From Phytoactinopolyspora limicola (lineage in GTDB: Bacteria; Actinomycetota; Actinomycetes; Jiangellales; Jiangellaceae), in contig NZ_JAAOEN010000002.1 of assembly GCF_011320225.1 (NCBI RefSeq), positions 184,574 to 248,573 of the forward strand: 64,000 bases of DNA. The letters run 5' to 3'. Of the stretch, positions 10,235-18,470 are shown in pieces; position 1 is the first letter of the stretch, and each line of letters opens with the position of its first letter. The notes beneath the pieces were generated by a model, which was not told where the DNA came from, ran no database searches, and worked only from the letters and a program-made list of their open reading frames with translations. A program made the position numbers and the translations under genes.

Positions 10235-10465
10235 ATGCCCAATAGCATCCGGCACGAGACGATGTACACGAGCTACGGACGTGTGGTCGAGGTGGGACGG
10301 CTGCGGCTGCCCGGCGTAAGCCGTCCGGTAGACCGGATCGTGGTGGACGTTCCGCGGACGAACCCCGAGTATGACGACCTATGGCTCAGCCTCAGCCCAG
10401 CCGAGGCTCGTGACCTGGCCCGCCGCCTGGTGCGGCAGGCGGCCGAGGCGGAGGCTCACATCTGA
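10235..10465 (+). CDS. Small hypothetical protein (76 aa)
   Basis: ATG at 10235 preceded by GAAGGGA. The product MPNSIRHETM... has no signal peptide or membrane segment; it looks like a small beta-rich N-terminal part followed by an amphipathic helix (SPAEARDLARRLVRQAAEAEAHI region). I do not recognise the family. It sits among stress/hypoxia genes. Codon use (GC-rich third positions) is consistent with a real gene, but the size keeps confidence moderate. Confidence 0.6.
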   Translation: MPNSIRHETMYTSYGRVVEVGRLRLPGVSRPVDRIVVDVPRTNPEYDDLWLSLSPAEARDLARRLVRQAAEAEAHI

Positions 10466-10514
10466 AGGGCGGGCACGGCACAGACGAGTTGGCGCCGCCG
10501 GGACGGGCGTGACG

Positions 10515-10715
10515 CTAGTAGCGGTTGCCCTGTGGATGCTGGACGTGCGCATCCCGGCCAGGGAAATACAGGGCGAGTTTGCCGGTATCGATCCACCTGA
10601 CGATGTACGGCGGCGTGCCGCCTCTGCCCTGGACCTCGACTACCTCGCCTTCCCGTCCACGCTGACCTTGCTGACCAGCCCCGACCACGATGTGGTCACC
10701 GATGTTCGCCTGCAC
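10515..10715 (-). CDS. DUF1918 domain small protein
   Basis: 66-residue protein on the minus strand. It shows the DUF1918 pattern: GDHIVVGAG, then GREGEVVEVQG, then PPYIVRWIDTG and FPGRDA. DUF1918 proteins are small SH3-like actinobacterial proteins of unknown function, common near stress genes. The start is the GTG at 10715, 7 bases after a GAGGAGGT ribosome site (complement of 10723-10730); a frame to a TTG at 10775 has no ribosome site. Confidence 0.8.
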   Translation of the reverse strand: MQANIGDHIVVGAGQQGQRGREGEVVEVQGRGGTPPYIVRWIDTGKLALYFPGRDAHVQHPQGNRY

Positions 10716-10777
10716 GACGTCCACCTCCTCGACATGGGTGCCTATACCCAGAATCTGTCCCCCCGACCCAGCCAACC

Positions 10778-10813
10778 AGGGCCGAAGGCAATCGCGCGAG
10801 GGACTTCCGGCAC
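10778..10813. promoter_or_regulatory. Pair of degenerate DevR/DosR-like boxes ahead of the universal stress protein
   Basis: AGGGCCGAAGGCA (10778-10790) and GGGACTTCCGGCAC (10800-10813) lie back to back, the second matching GGGACTTTCGGCCC at 12 of 14 positions. Paired boxes are common in DevR promoters. The second ends 117 bases before the USP start. Confidence 0.5.
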
Positions 10814-10930
10814 TACGTCCGTGAATTCTTCGCGAGCACAGTGGGTGTAGCTGGATGCGGCGGTACCCGCCACGTCCACTCGACAGGGCATCCGGGGAGG
10901 CCGCATGCTCGCGATCTTGGAGGGGCCATC

Positions 10931-11872
10931 ATGACAACCCAGCACCAGGACCCGGTGGCACGGGACCGTGCCGACCATGACGAATCTCCTGGCCAACGCG
11001 CACGCCAGGTCGCCGTCGGCGTCGACGGGACGTCTGGTAGCCAGCTAGCGCTGCGGTGGGCGGTCGAAGCGGCCCGGCTTCGAGAGGCACCGCTGAACGT
11101 CATCCTGGTCGCTGACCCGGCCCCGGCGACGCACTACTACCCGTACAAACCTCCGTACTCGTCCGAGACCTTCATGATCCAGGGTGCGGCACCGGCGCAC
11201 CGAACGTCAGAGGCGTTCGAGCACGCCATGTCGTACGCGCGGGACCGCCTTCCGACCGAGAGTGTCGTCGGGACGCACACCCCTGGCCGGGCGTCGGCGG
11301 TGCTGCTGGACGCTACCCGTGAAGCGGAGCTCATGGTGCTGGGCTCGCGGGGACGGTCGCCGGTGACCGCTGCCCTGCTCGGCTCGGTCAGCACAACCGT
11401 CTCCAGCCATGCTTCGTGCCCTGTCGTCGTCACGCGCACCGGCGATCCGGTCGTGGACGGCCACCGGCGCGTGGTGGCCGCCGTCGATGGCTCCGCCGAC
11501 TCTCACCGGGCCCTGAGTTTCGCGTTCGCCGAGGCCGCCCTGCGCAAGCTGCCGGTCACCGTCGTCTGCTGCTGGTCTGGCATGGACGAGGAGCACGGGA
11601 GGCGGGAGACGTTGTTCACCCAGCATCTGCCGGAAACGGCGGCCGAGCTGGCCAGCTGCCGGGAGCGCTACCCCGACGTCGACGCCACCACTGTCCTGCT
11701 GGGTGGTGATCCCGCCATCCGCCTCGTCGACGAAAGCCTCGGCGCCGAGCTCGTCGTGGTCGGCACCAGAGGACGCGGACGGATGCGTGGACTGCTGCTC
11801 GGCTCGGTCAGCCAGCACCTGTTGCGGCACGCACACTGCCCGGTCGCGGTGGCTCATCGCCGCCGGCCGTGA
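10931..11872 (+). CDS. Universal stress protein with two tandem USP domains
   Basis: 313 aa, two UspA folds in tandem (about residues 25-165 and 175-312). Each ends in the ATP-binding loop: GSRGRSPVTAALLGSVS and GTRGRGRMRGLLLGSVS, so both domains should bind nucleotide. Tandem USPs are typical DevR targets in mycobacteria and streptomycetes and help non-growing cells persist. The ATG at 10931 follows GGAGGGG by 5 bases; in-frame codons upstream to 10841 have no ribosome site. Confidence 0.92.
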   Translation: MTTQHQDPVARDRADHDESPGQRARQVAVGVDGTSGSQLALRWAVEAARLREAPLNVILVADPAPATHYYPYKPPYSSETFMIQGAAPAHRTSEAFEHAMSYARDRLPTESVVGTHTPGRASAVLLDATREAELMVLGSRGRSPVTAALLGSVSTTVSSHASCPVVVTRTGDPVVDGHRRVVAAVDGSADSHRALSFAFAEAALRKLPVTVVCCWSGMDEEHGRRETLFTQHLPETAAELASCRERYPDVDATTVLLGGDPAIRLVDESLGAELVVVGTRGRGRMRGLLLGSVSQHLLRHAHCPVAVAHRRRP

Positions 11873-11895
11873 CACACCCTCGCACAGCCCCACCG

Positions 11896-14232
11896 TCACC
11901 CGTCCGCCAATACGTGATAATTCTGCTCCTCCGACGCGTTGTGCAGGCGGACGATCGAGTGCAACGCGAGCAGGGCATGCCGTAGGTCTCGGAGGGTCTC
12001 CGGAGAACCCCCTGCCTTCGTCTCGGCGACCAACAGCTCGATCTGGCGGACGAGGTCGACGATCTCCGCGTGTTGCTGGCTCATCGGAGCTGTCGCGTCG
12101 GTGCCACCCAGTGCCTTGCCAACGTGCGGGTACAGCAACTCCTCGTCGACCTGCTCGTGGGGGAGCAACTCGCCGGTCAGAAACGCGATCAGCTCGTCGA
12201 GTCGACTGTGCAGCTCTGGCGGGTCGAGGTCAGCGAGATCCTCGGCCAGTTGCGGCAATGCAGCGATCCGCGGCCGGATTCGCCGGTGTGTCTCGTCGAG
12301 CTGGCGCACCAGGTCAGCCACGTCGCCCCGGAGCTGAGGTGTCCGCGAACGGCCCGGCCCCAATGCCCGCAGAGCGTTGAGGATCACGACGACGTCGATG
12401 GCCTCCTGGACGAGTGCCCCGACAACCGGCGTCAACACACCGGCTGCCGCCGCCCCCATCGCGATCACGGACAGTCCGATGCCGACGACTGCGCTCTGTC
12501 GGGCGATGGCCCGGGTGCGCCTGGCGATCGCCACCGCCTCCGCCAGCCGGCTTAGCCGGTCGACAGTGATCACGACGTCGGCCGCCTCCGACGACGCGGA
12601 AGCACCACGCGCACCGAGTGCCACCCCGACGTCGGCAGCCGCCAGCGCAGGAGCGTCGTTGATGCCGTCCCCCACCATCAGCGTCTTGGCCTGAGCGGTC
12701 TCCGCCCGCACGGCGTCGACCTTCCCGGCCGGTGTCTGCTCAGCGTGGACCGCGTCGGCGCCGACCCGGGCGGCCACCCGCGCCGCGGCGTCGGCCCGGT
12801 CCCCGGTGATCATGACGGTCCGCTCGATCCCCGCACGGCGGAGCAACCGCATAGTACGGGCGGCGTCGTCGCGGATCCGATCCCTCAGCAGCAACACCCC
12901 CGCGCATCTGCCGTCGACGCCGACGAACACGGTGATCATGCCGTTGGTCGCTGCCCGTCGGCGAGCCGCCTCAGCCCACGCCGGCACTGGGGCACCAACG
13001 AGGGCCGCCTTCCCGACGGCGACGGCGTGGCCGTCCACCTCACCGCGGACGCCCTGACCGAGTACCTCCACCACATCCGACGGCGCGCTGAGCGCCATCC
13101 CCGCCGAGGTACCGGCCTCGACGATCGCTCCCGCCAGCACGTGCGACGAGGCTTGGTCGAGGCTGGCCGCCAGCCGCACGACGTGATCCGCCGGAACATT
13201 GGGTGCGGTGACGGTATCGGCGACGACGGGGCGCCCCTGGGTGACCGTGCCGGTCTTGTCGAACAGCAGGACCCGCGCCTGGGCCAGCCGGTCCAACGCA
13301 GCCCCACCTTTCACCACGACACCCCGGCGAGCGCACCGCGACATACCCGAGACGAACGCGATCGGCACCGCCAGAATCAGCGGGCAAGGTGTCGCCACCA
13401 CCAGAACCGCGACCGCGCGGACCGGATCCCCGGACCACAGCCACGCCAGGCCGGCCAGCACGAGTGTGGCGGGCAACAGGAACGCCGCGTAGCGATCAGC
13501 CATCCGGACGAACGGAGCACTTCCCGCGGCGGCTTCGCGAGCGAGCCGGACCAGCCCGGTATAGGTGCTGTCGTCCGCCGTCGCCGTGCACACCAGGTAC
13601 GCCGGGGAGCCCACGTTCACCGTCCCACTACGCACCTCACCGCCCGGCTCGATCTCCACCGGCAACGGCTCACCGGTGATCATGGACTCGTCGATCGTCG
13701 CCGGCTCCTTGACGGTCGTCCCGTCGACGGGAACGGCTTCGCCGGGACGGACGATCAATTGGTCGCCGACTCGGACCTCGCTGGCCTCGATCGTCTCGTA
13801 GGTCTCAGCGTCCGAACCGGTGAGCCGCCGATGTGCGTAGCGCGGCGCTATGGACATCAGGGCGGACAGATCGCGCTCGGCCCGCTGGGTGGCCCGTTCC
13901 TCCAACGCCCGACCTCCGCTGAACATCACCGCGATCACGGCGCCAGCCAGGTGCTCACCGACGGCGAGGGTGGAGATCAGCGCAAGAACCGCGATGGTGT
14001 CGGCGCCGAACTGCCGCTGACGCAACGCGCCGGCGACCCACCAGACAGCCGGTAGCAGAACAACGACGATGGTTACCGACCACACCGCGGTGGCTAGCCC
14101 ACCAGCACCGACGAACGTGGCGACACCACCAGCGGCGAGCCCGGTCACCGCGGCGGTCGTCAACGCCACCGTCGGCGCCGAAATACCTCTTGTTGTCCGC
14201 GACCGACGAGCTCTCTCCACTGTTTCTTGCAC
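11896..14232 (-). CDS. P1B-5-type metal-transporting ATPase with C-terminal hemerythrin-like domain
   Basis: Heavy-metal exporting P-type ATPase, about 778 aa. No N-terminal metal-binding domain. TGE loop (MITGEP), membrane metal motif TPCPLI in place of CPC (about residues 281-285), phosphorylation motif DKTGT, hinge GDGINDAPAL. From about residue 610 a hemerythrin-like domain follows, with DETHRR, LLPHEQVDEELLYP, SQQHAE and LHNASEEQNYHV as likely di-iron ligands. This combination is the P1B-5 group (Sinorhizobium Nia), which handles Ni and Fe. GTG 14232 is preferred because GGAGG lies 5 bases before it; GTG 14238 is possible. A DevR-like box lies upstream. Confidence 0.9.
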   Translation of the reverse strand: MQETVERARRSRTTRGISAPTVALTTAAVTGLAAGGVATFVGAGGLATAVWSVTIVVVLLPAVWWVAGALRQRQFGADTIAVLALISTLAVGEHLAGAVIAVMFSGGRALEERATQRAERDLSALMSIAPRYAHRRLTGSDAETYETIEASEVRVGDQLIVRPGEAVPVDGTTVKEPATIDESMITGEPLPVEIEPGGEVRSGTVNVGSPAYLVCTATADDSTYTGLVRLAREAAAGSAPFVRMADRYAAFLLPATLVLAGLAWLWSGDPVRAVAVLVVATPCPLILAVPIAFVSGMSRCARRGVVVKGGAALDRLAQARVLLFDKTGTVTQGRPVVADTVTAPNVPADHVVRLAASLDQASSHVLAGAIVEAGTSAGMALSAPSDVVEVLGQGVRGEVDGHAVAVGKAALVGAPVPAWAEAARRRAATNGMITVFVGVDGRCAGVLLLRDRIRDDAARTMRLLRRAGIERTVMITGDRADAAARVAARVGADAVHAEQTPAGKVDAVRAETAQAKTLMVGDGINDAPALAAADVGVALGARGASASSEAADVVITVDRLSRLAEAVAIARRTRAIARQSAVVGIGLSVIAMGAAAAGVLTPVVGALVQEAIDVVVILNALRALGPGRSRTPQLRGDVADLVRQLDETHRRIRPRIAALPQLAEDLADLDPPELHSRLDELIAFLTGELLPHEQVDEELLYPHVGKALGGTDATAPMSQQHAEIVDLVRQIELLVAETKAGGSPETLRDLRHALLALHSIVRLHNASEEQNYHVLADG

Positions 14233-14320
14233 CGTCACCTCCAGGAGCGCAGCGTCGCCCTTCGTATCCAGCAGACCACACGCCCAGCCTGGACACCTAC
14301 CGACGGACGAGCCGGACTCG

Positions 14321-14334
14321 GGGCCGAAAGTCCC
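14321..14334 (-). promoter_or_regulatory. DevR/DosR-like box between the P1B-5 ATPase and the second protease
   Basis: Exact GGGCCGAAAGTCCC (complement GGGACTTTCGGCCC). It is 82 bases before the rightward protease gene and 88 before the leftward ATPase gene, so it could serve both. Confidence 0.7.
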
Positions 14335-14416
14335 GCGGCCGGCCGACCGGCGCCTCTAGGAGCCGCCCCACCGGATCGAGTGAAATCGAGCTATGAGGCA
14401 CGGAGGGAGACGGATT

Positions 14417-14941
14417 ATGTACCCGGCTCAGACAGCACCAGCGACACCCACCCGTCAGGTCGTCGTCATTGGGGTGGGCAATCAGCTGCGGCACGACGAC
14501 GGTGTCGGGCCGACCGTCATCCGCATGCTCCAGCGCCGGTCTCTTCCACACGTGACGTTGGCCATCGCCGACGACGAACCTGATCAGCTGGTGGAGTTGT
14601 GGTCTGGTGGTGACCCCGTCATCGTCATCGCCGCCGTCCAGAACGGATCGTCCTGCCCGGGTACATTGCGCCAGATCATCGTCGACCGGCCCGCAGCCGA
14701 GGACGACGCCTGGTCGAGCACACCTGGCCTTGGGACGAATCCAGTGGTCGAACAGGCTCTTGCCCGTGGACCGATGCCCCGTCGCCTGGTGGTCTTCGCG
14801 GTCGACGGGGCCGACTTCAGCGCCGGGCCGGGCCTCACCGCAGCGGTGGCGGCGGCCGTGGACCGGTTGCTGCGGTGTGTCCTCAGCGAGATCGAACGCG
14901 CCGGGAGTCACCCGCCGTCGCCATTGGGGACGAGCCGGTAG
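14417..14941 (+). CDS. Diverged hydrogenase maturation protease paralogue
   Basis: 174 aa, clearly a paralogue of the protein at 7807-8292 (VIGVGNQLRHDDGVGP, LWSGGDPV, VDRP, LGLxAxV-type C-terminus). However two of the three nickel-probing residues are gone: the Asp of the IDAV motif is Ala72 (VIAAV) and the His of SSSHG is replaced (SSTPG). Only Asp28 of DDG remains. It may be a non-catalytic or repurposed family member. ATG 14417 follows GGAGGGAGA; the ATG at 14393 has no such site. It overlaps the 3' end of the convergent gene by 34 bases. Confidence 0.85.
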   Translation: MYPAQTAPATPTRQVVVIGVGNQLRHDDGVGPTVIRMLQRRSLPHVTLAIADDEPDQLVELWSGGDPVIVIAAVQNGSSCPGTLRQIIVDRPAAEDDAWSSTPGLGTNPVVEQALARGPMPRRLVVFAVDGADFSAGPGLTAAVAAAVDRLLRCVLSEIERAGSHPPSPLGTSR

Positions 14942-15366
14942 CCGGCCACCATGTCCGGCACGATCCGGATGACCTGATCCATGTGTTGGGTGATCCACGG
15001 CCGTAGGCGTTGCTCGTACCGGGCGACGTCTGCGCCGTCCTCGACCGGCCGAGCCAACCCGGTAACCACGACGCTCCACCCGAGGTGGCTGTCGGGGTCG
15101 ATGTCATCGGCCTCGTATGCGACGACCACTCCCGTCTGCGAAGAGCCCAACATCGAGGTGATCGCGGAACCCAGATGTGTCCGGATCACGACGTCGCCAC
15201 CGTCGATCAGATGGTTCACTGGGCGGATGGCCGGCAACGCGTCGATCGTGAAGACGACCCGGCCCAGGGCCGACTGGGACAGCAGCTGAAGAGCCTCGGC
15301 GCGGCCTAGAGGAACCAGCCGACGCTGCTCGTTCTGAAGCGAGGTCATGGTAGGAAGATCAACCAT
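14908..15366 (-). CDS. Pyridoxamine 5'-phosphate oxidase-like flavin-binding protein
   Basis: 152 aa split-barrel protein of the PNPOx-like family (LGRVVFTIDALPAIRPVNHLIDGGDVVIRT pattern in the first half, a GxxV-type strand pair after). Such proteins bind FMN or F420 and are frequent members of the DevR regulon in actinobacteria; substrate unknown. The chosen ATG at 15366 follows GGGGAG by 7 bases; another in-frame ATG at 15423 would add 19 residues. DevR-like box about 100 bases upstream. Convergent with the protease paralogue, with 3' ends overlapping. Confidence 0.82.
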   Translation of the reverse strand: MVDLPTMTSLQNEQRRLVPLGRAEALQLLSQSALGRVVFTIDALPAIRPVNHLIDGGDVVIRTHLGSAITSMLGSSQTGVVVAYEADDIDPDSHLGWSVVVTGLARPVEDGADVARYEQRLRPWITQHMDQVIRIVPDMVAGYRLVPNGDGG

Positions 15367-15466
15367 CGGACGGCTCCCCACTGTGGCACGGTCAAATCCA
15401 TGTCCTCCCTCGCTGCGGGCCATACACCTAGTGCCCTAGCTTCCCCGCTTCGGACACCCTGAACCA

Positions 15467-15480
15467 GGGCCGAAAGTCCC
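15467..15480 (-). promoter_or_regulatory. DevR/DosR-like box ahead of the PNPOx-like gene
   Basis: Exact GGGCCGAAAGTCCC, complement GGGACTTTCGGCCC, 101 bases upstream of the ATG at 15366 on the minus strand. Identical in 14 of 14 bases to the site at 14321. Confidence 0.7.
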
Positions 15481-15565
15481 GACGTACCGCGGGCGTCCCG
15501 ACGCCGGGGTGCTCAGGGCGGATCGCAGGATCCAAGGGACTCGGCGCGCTGCGACCGTGAGCACG

Positions 15566-16357
15566 TCACGTGCGAGCGGCTGGCCGAGGCAGCCAGCGCA
15601 GCCGGTGGTCAGCGGTGAAGAGCCGACGGACCACTCCTAGGGCCACGACCGCGGTGGTCGTCGCGACCGCACCGAGGATCAGGAACATCACGACCGCCTG
15701 AACCAACACCGCCTGGGCCGGCGGGACACCAGCCAGGATCAGGCCGGTCATCGCGCCCGGAAGGAACACCAGCCCCGTGGCCTTGGTGGTCTCGATCTGC
15801 GGCGAGATCGCCGAACGCAGTGCCGTCCGCACGTACGGCATCGACGCCACCTTGGACGACTGTCCGAGCGCCAGCCGCGCCTCGACCTCGTCCCGTTTGT
15901 CCCGCAGCTCTTCCACCAGACGACGGGCGACGAGCACAGTGGCGGTCATCGAGTTGCCCACCATCATCCCGGCGATCGGCACCAATGTGCGCCCCTCCAA
16001 AGGAAACACCGACAACCCGAACAACACACCCAGCGTGACGAGCGCAGCGGTGCCGAACGCGGCGATCGAGATCCACATGATGCCCGGCACCTCGGGGGCA
16101 CGCCGACGAGCCACGTCCCCGGCGTAGGCCACCATGGCCAGTACCCACGCAGCCGACCACCACAGGCTCCGGCCCGGTTCGATCACCAGCGCCAGCCCGG
16201 CCCCGACCAGGAGGAGCTGCACTAGAGCGCGCGCAGCGGCCCACACCACCTGTCGCTCCAGGCCGAGCCGCTGCCAGAGCGAGATCACCGCGGCTACCCC
16301 GATCAGCGACAACGACGTCGCCAGTCCAGCGATACTCACCTCGCCATCCATGGTCAC
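15566..16357 (-). CDS. fetB: FetB-type ABC transporter permease (iron export)
   Basis: 263 aa, UPF0014/FetB family membrane protein with about six hydrophobic helices and the family landmark GMMVGNSMTATVLVARRL, followed by SISPQ/ETTKATGLVFLPGAMTGLILAG. FetAB exports excess iron and protects against peroxide in E. coli. GTG start overlaps the fetA stop (GTGA). Its closeness to the Ni/Fe-type ATPase hints at metal balance for the hydrogenase and iron-sulfur enzymes, which is inference. Confidence 0.85.
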   Translation of the reverse strand: MTMDGEVSIAGLATSLSLIGVAAVISLWQRLGLERQVVWAAARALVQLLLVGAGLALVIEPGRSLWWSAAWVLAMVAYAGDVARRRAPEVPGIMWISIAAFGTAALVTLGVLFGLSVFPLEGRTLVPIAGMMVGNSMTATVLVARRLVEELRDKRDEVEARLALGQSSKVASMPYVRTALRSAISPQIETTKATGLVFLPGAMTGLILAGVPPAQAVLVQAVVMFLILGAVATTTAVVALGVVRRLFTADHRLRWLPRPAART

Positions 16358-17040
16358 ACCACCTCTCCGGTCGCCTCACCGGGCCGGACCGAGTCGATCC
16401 CCGCGCATCGGCCGTCTTCGACCCGTACGACGACGTCAGCGACCCGCTGGAGCTGGTGGAGATCATGGCTGACCCACACCACCGTCAATCCGTCCCGGAC
16501 CAGCTCTCGCACCGTCTGCTCGAAGGCGGTGGCCGCAGCCTCGTCCAGCGCGGAGGTCGCCTCGTCCAGCAGGAGGACGTCCGGCTCGGTCACGAGCGTG
16601 CGCGCCACGCACATGCGCTGCGCCTCACCGCCGGACAGCGCCGTCGCGTCGCGTTCCAGCCAGTCACCTTCGAGAGCGGCCCGCCGCAACGCCCGTTCGA
16701 AATCCTCCTGCCCGGCGTCCGGGGCCGCGATGCGCAAGTTGTCCGCGACCGTTCCTGGGAACGGCGTCGGCCGCTGGAAGACCATGCCGACCTGGCGACG
16801 CAGCCGCAACGGATCCAGGTCGGCGACGTCGTCGCCCCGGAACGACACCCGTCCCGACGTCGGCACCTCGAGCCGGTTGCACAGGCGCAGCACCGTGCTC
16901 TTCCCCGCACCTGACGGGCCGGACACGCCGGTCACTCCGCGGGCGGGGAACCGAGCGGTGAATCCGTCGAGCGCCCGGACGCCTTCGCGCTCGACGACGA
17001 CGTCGTGGAAGGCGAAGCCAGCGGTCAAGGTGTCCGTCAT
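16354..17040 (-). CDS. fetA: FetA-type ABC transporter ATP-binding protein
   Basis: 228 aa ABC ATPase: Walker A SGPSGAGKST, signature LSGGEAQRMCVAR, Walker B VLLLDEATSALD, switch His in VWVSHDL. Coupled directly to fetB. The short form with no extra domains and this partner point to the FetA iron exporter rather than an amino-acid importer; no substrate-binding protein is nearby. Confidence 0.85.
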   Translation of the reverse strand: MTDTLTAGFAFHDVVVEREGVRALDGFTARFPARGVTGVSGPSGAGKSTVLRLCNRLEVPTSGRVSFRGDDVADLDPLRLRRQVGMVFQRPTPFPGTVADNLRIAAPDAGQEDFERALRRAALEGDWLERDATALSGGEAQRMCVARTLVTEPDVLLLDEATSALDEAAATAFEQTVRELVRDGLTVVWVSHDLHQLQRVADVVVRVEDGRCAGIDSVRPGEATGEVV

Positions 17041-17085
17041 ACCCTCATCGTCGCCGTTGGCTGGTGCGCCGCCGGCCGAGGGGTA

Positions 17086-18309
17086 TCATCCGGCGGGCCC
17101 GCTGGCGGCCTGGCGCCGCACGACCGTCGCCGTATACACACACGCCGCCGTCGCGGTCAGCGCCAGCAGGATCAGCCCCCAGGTGTAAGAATCGGTGGCG
17201 CTGTAGAACGCGCCCATCACCAAGGGCGGGAAGAACCCACCAAGTCCGCCGGCAGCACCCACCACACCGGTGACCGATCCCACCCGTTCCGTTGGCACCA
17301 ACCTGGCAACCAACGCGAACACCGCGCCGGCGCCCGCACCCAACGCGGCCGCCAGGCCGAGGAACGCCACCGTTCCCACCGGGACCAGCGCGAACTCGAA
17401 CGATGCCAGCGCGGCCAGCGCCGCCGCCGCCCCGAACACCCAGACCAGGACCGTCACCGGACCTAACCGATCGGATAACCAGCCACCAAGTGGTCGGGCC
17501 ACGACCGCCAGCAGGACGAACCCCGCCGTCCGGTAGGACGCGTCGGACTGCGAGAGCTCGAACGCGTTTCTCAGATACGTGGGCAAGTAGACGCTGAACG
17601 CGACGAAGCCGCCGAACGAGACGGCGTAGAGCAACGCCAGCGGCACTGTGGCTGGGAGTGTGAACGTGCTGGCCGTGCGCGAGAGCAGACTTCCCGCCGC
17701 CACGGTGCGGTCCGGCCGGTCCCGTAGCAGCAGCCATCCGACCACGGCGTAGATCGCCAGGACGATGGCGACGAGGGTGAACGGGAACGACGGGCCTACG
17801 TTGTCGGCCAGCGGCACGGTGGTGAACGCCGCGATGGCGGTGCCACCCATGCCGGCACCAAAGACCCCTAGAGCAGCGCCCCGGATCCGGGGCGGATACC
17901 ACGAGTTGACGAACGGGATGCCGATGGCGAACGTGGTACCGCCGAGGCCGAGGAAGAACCCGCCGATCAGCAGCTGCGCGTAGGTGTCTGCCAGGTGCCC
18001 CAGGTAGAGGACCGGCAGAATGGTCAGCAGGCTCATCGTCGGGAACATGACACGTGCGCCGAGCCGGTCGGTCAAGGCACCGACGGGGATACGCCCCAGG
18101 GAGCCAACGATCACCGGCACCGCAACCACGATGGCCTGCTCGTTGACGGTGAGGTCGAGCCGGTCCCGCAAGGATGGCCCGAGCGGCCCCAGCAGTGCCC
18201 ACGCCCAGAACGTCACGACGAATCCGAGCGTGGCCAGCGCGAGCATCAGCGTGTTTCCCTCTGGCGCGACCCGTTTCGACGCACTGGGTGGTGTCGGTTG
18301 CGTGCTCAC
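17086..18309 (-). CDS. narK: NarK-type nitrate/nitrite transporter (MFS)
   Basis: About 407 aa, 12-helix major facilitator. Features are ALLGPLGPSLRDRL at helix 1, GRIPVGALTDRLGAR (MFS motif A), and the nitrate signatures GLGGTTFAIGIPFVNSWYPP and GAGMGGTAIAAF (glycine-rich helix 5). It imports nitrate and/or exports nitrite. Divergent from narG across about 160 bases. The GTG at 18309 lies 5 bases after GGGAG; GTG 18330 or ATG 18312 are alternatives. Confidence 0.93.
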   Translation of the reverse strand: MSTQPTPPSASKRVAPEGNTLMLALATLGFVVTFWAWALLGPLGPSLRDRLDLTVNEQAIVVAVPVIVGSLGRIPVGALTDRLGARVMFPTMSLLTILPVLYLGHLADTYAQLLIGGFFLGLGGTTFAIGIPFVNSWYPPRIRGAALGVFGAGMGGTAIAAFTTVPLADNVGPSFPFTLVAIVLAIYAVVGWLLLRDRPDRTVAAGSLLSRTASTFTLPATVPLALLYAVSFGGFVAFSVYLPTYLRNAFELSQSDASYRTAGFVLLAVVARPLGGWLSDRLGPVTVLVWVFGAAAALAALASFEFALVPVGTVAFLGLAAALGAGAGAVFALVARLVPTERVGSVTGVVGAAGGLGGFFPPLVMGAFYSATDSYTWGLILLALTATAACVYTATVVRRQAASGPAG

Positions 18310-18470
18310 CATCTCTCCCGTCGTCGTCACGAAACCGTTCGGCGATCCTGACGGTAGAGCGACCTGGCGCTGGCTTACTAGGGCCCTTCGACTCTGGTGT
18401 AGACAGGGGGCCCATCCGGCAGGGTGGAGGTGTCTCGGCGTTCAAGATCGATCATGGACGGAGTGGTTGA

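Noticed and set aside
12745..14055. A 436-codon plus-strand frame opposite the P1B-5 ATPase
   Set aside because: Shadow of the ATPase; residues are His/Gly/Arg/Asp-rich with no family features.
18370..18420. Possible DevR-like box between narK and narG (GGGCCCTTCGACTC region)
   Set aside because: The match to GGGACTTTCGGCCC is poor and needs shifts; not counted as a site.
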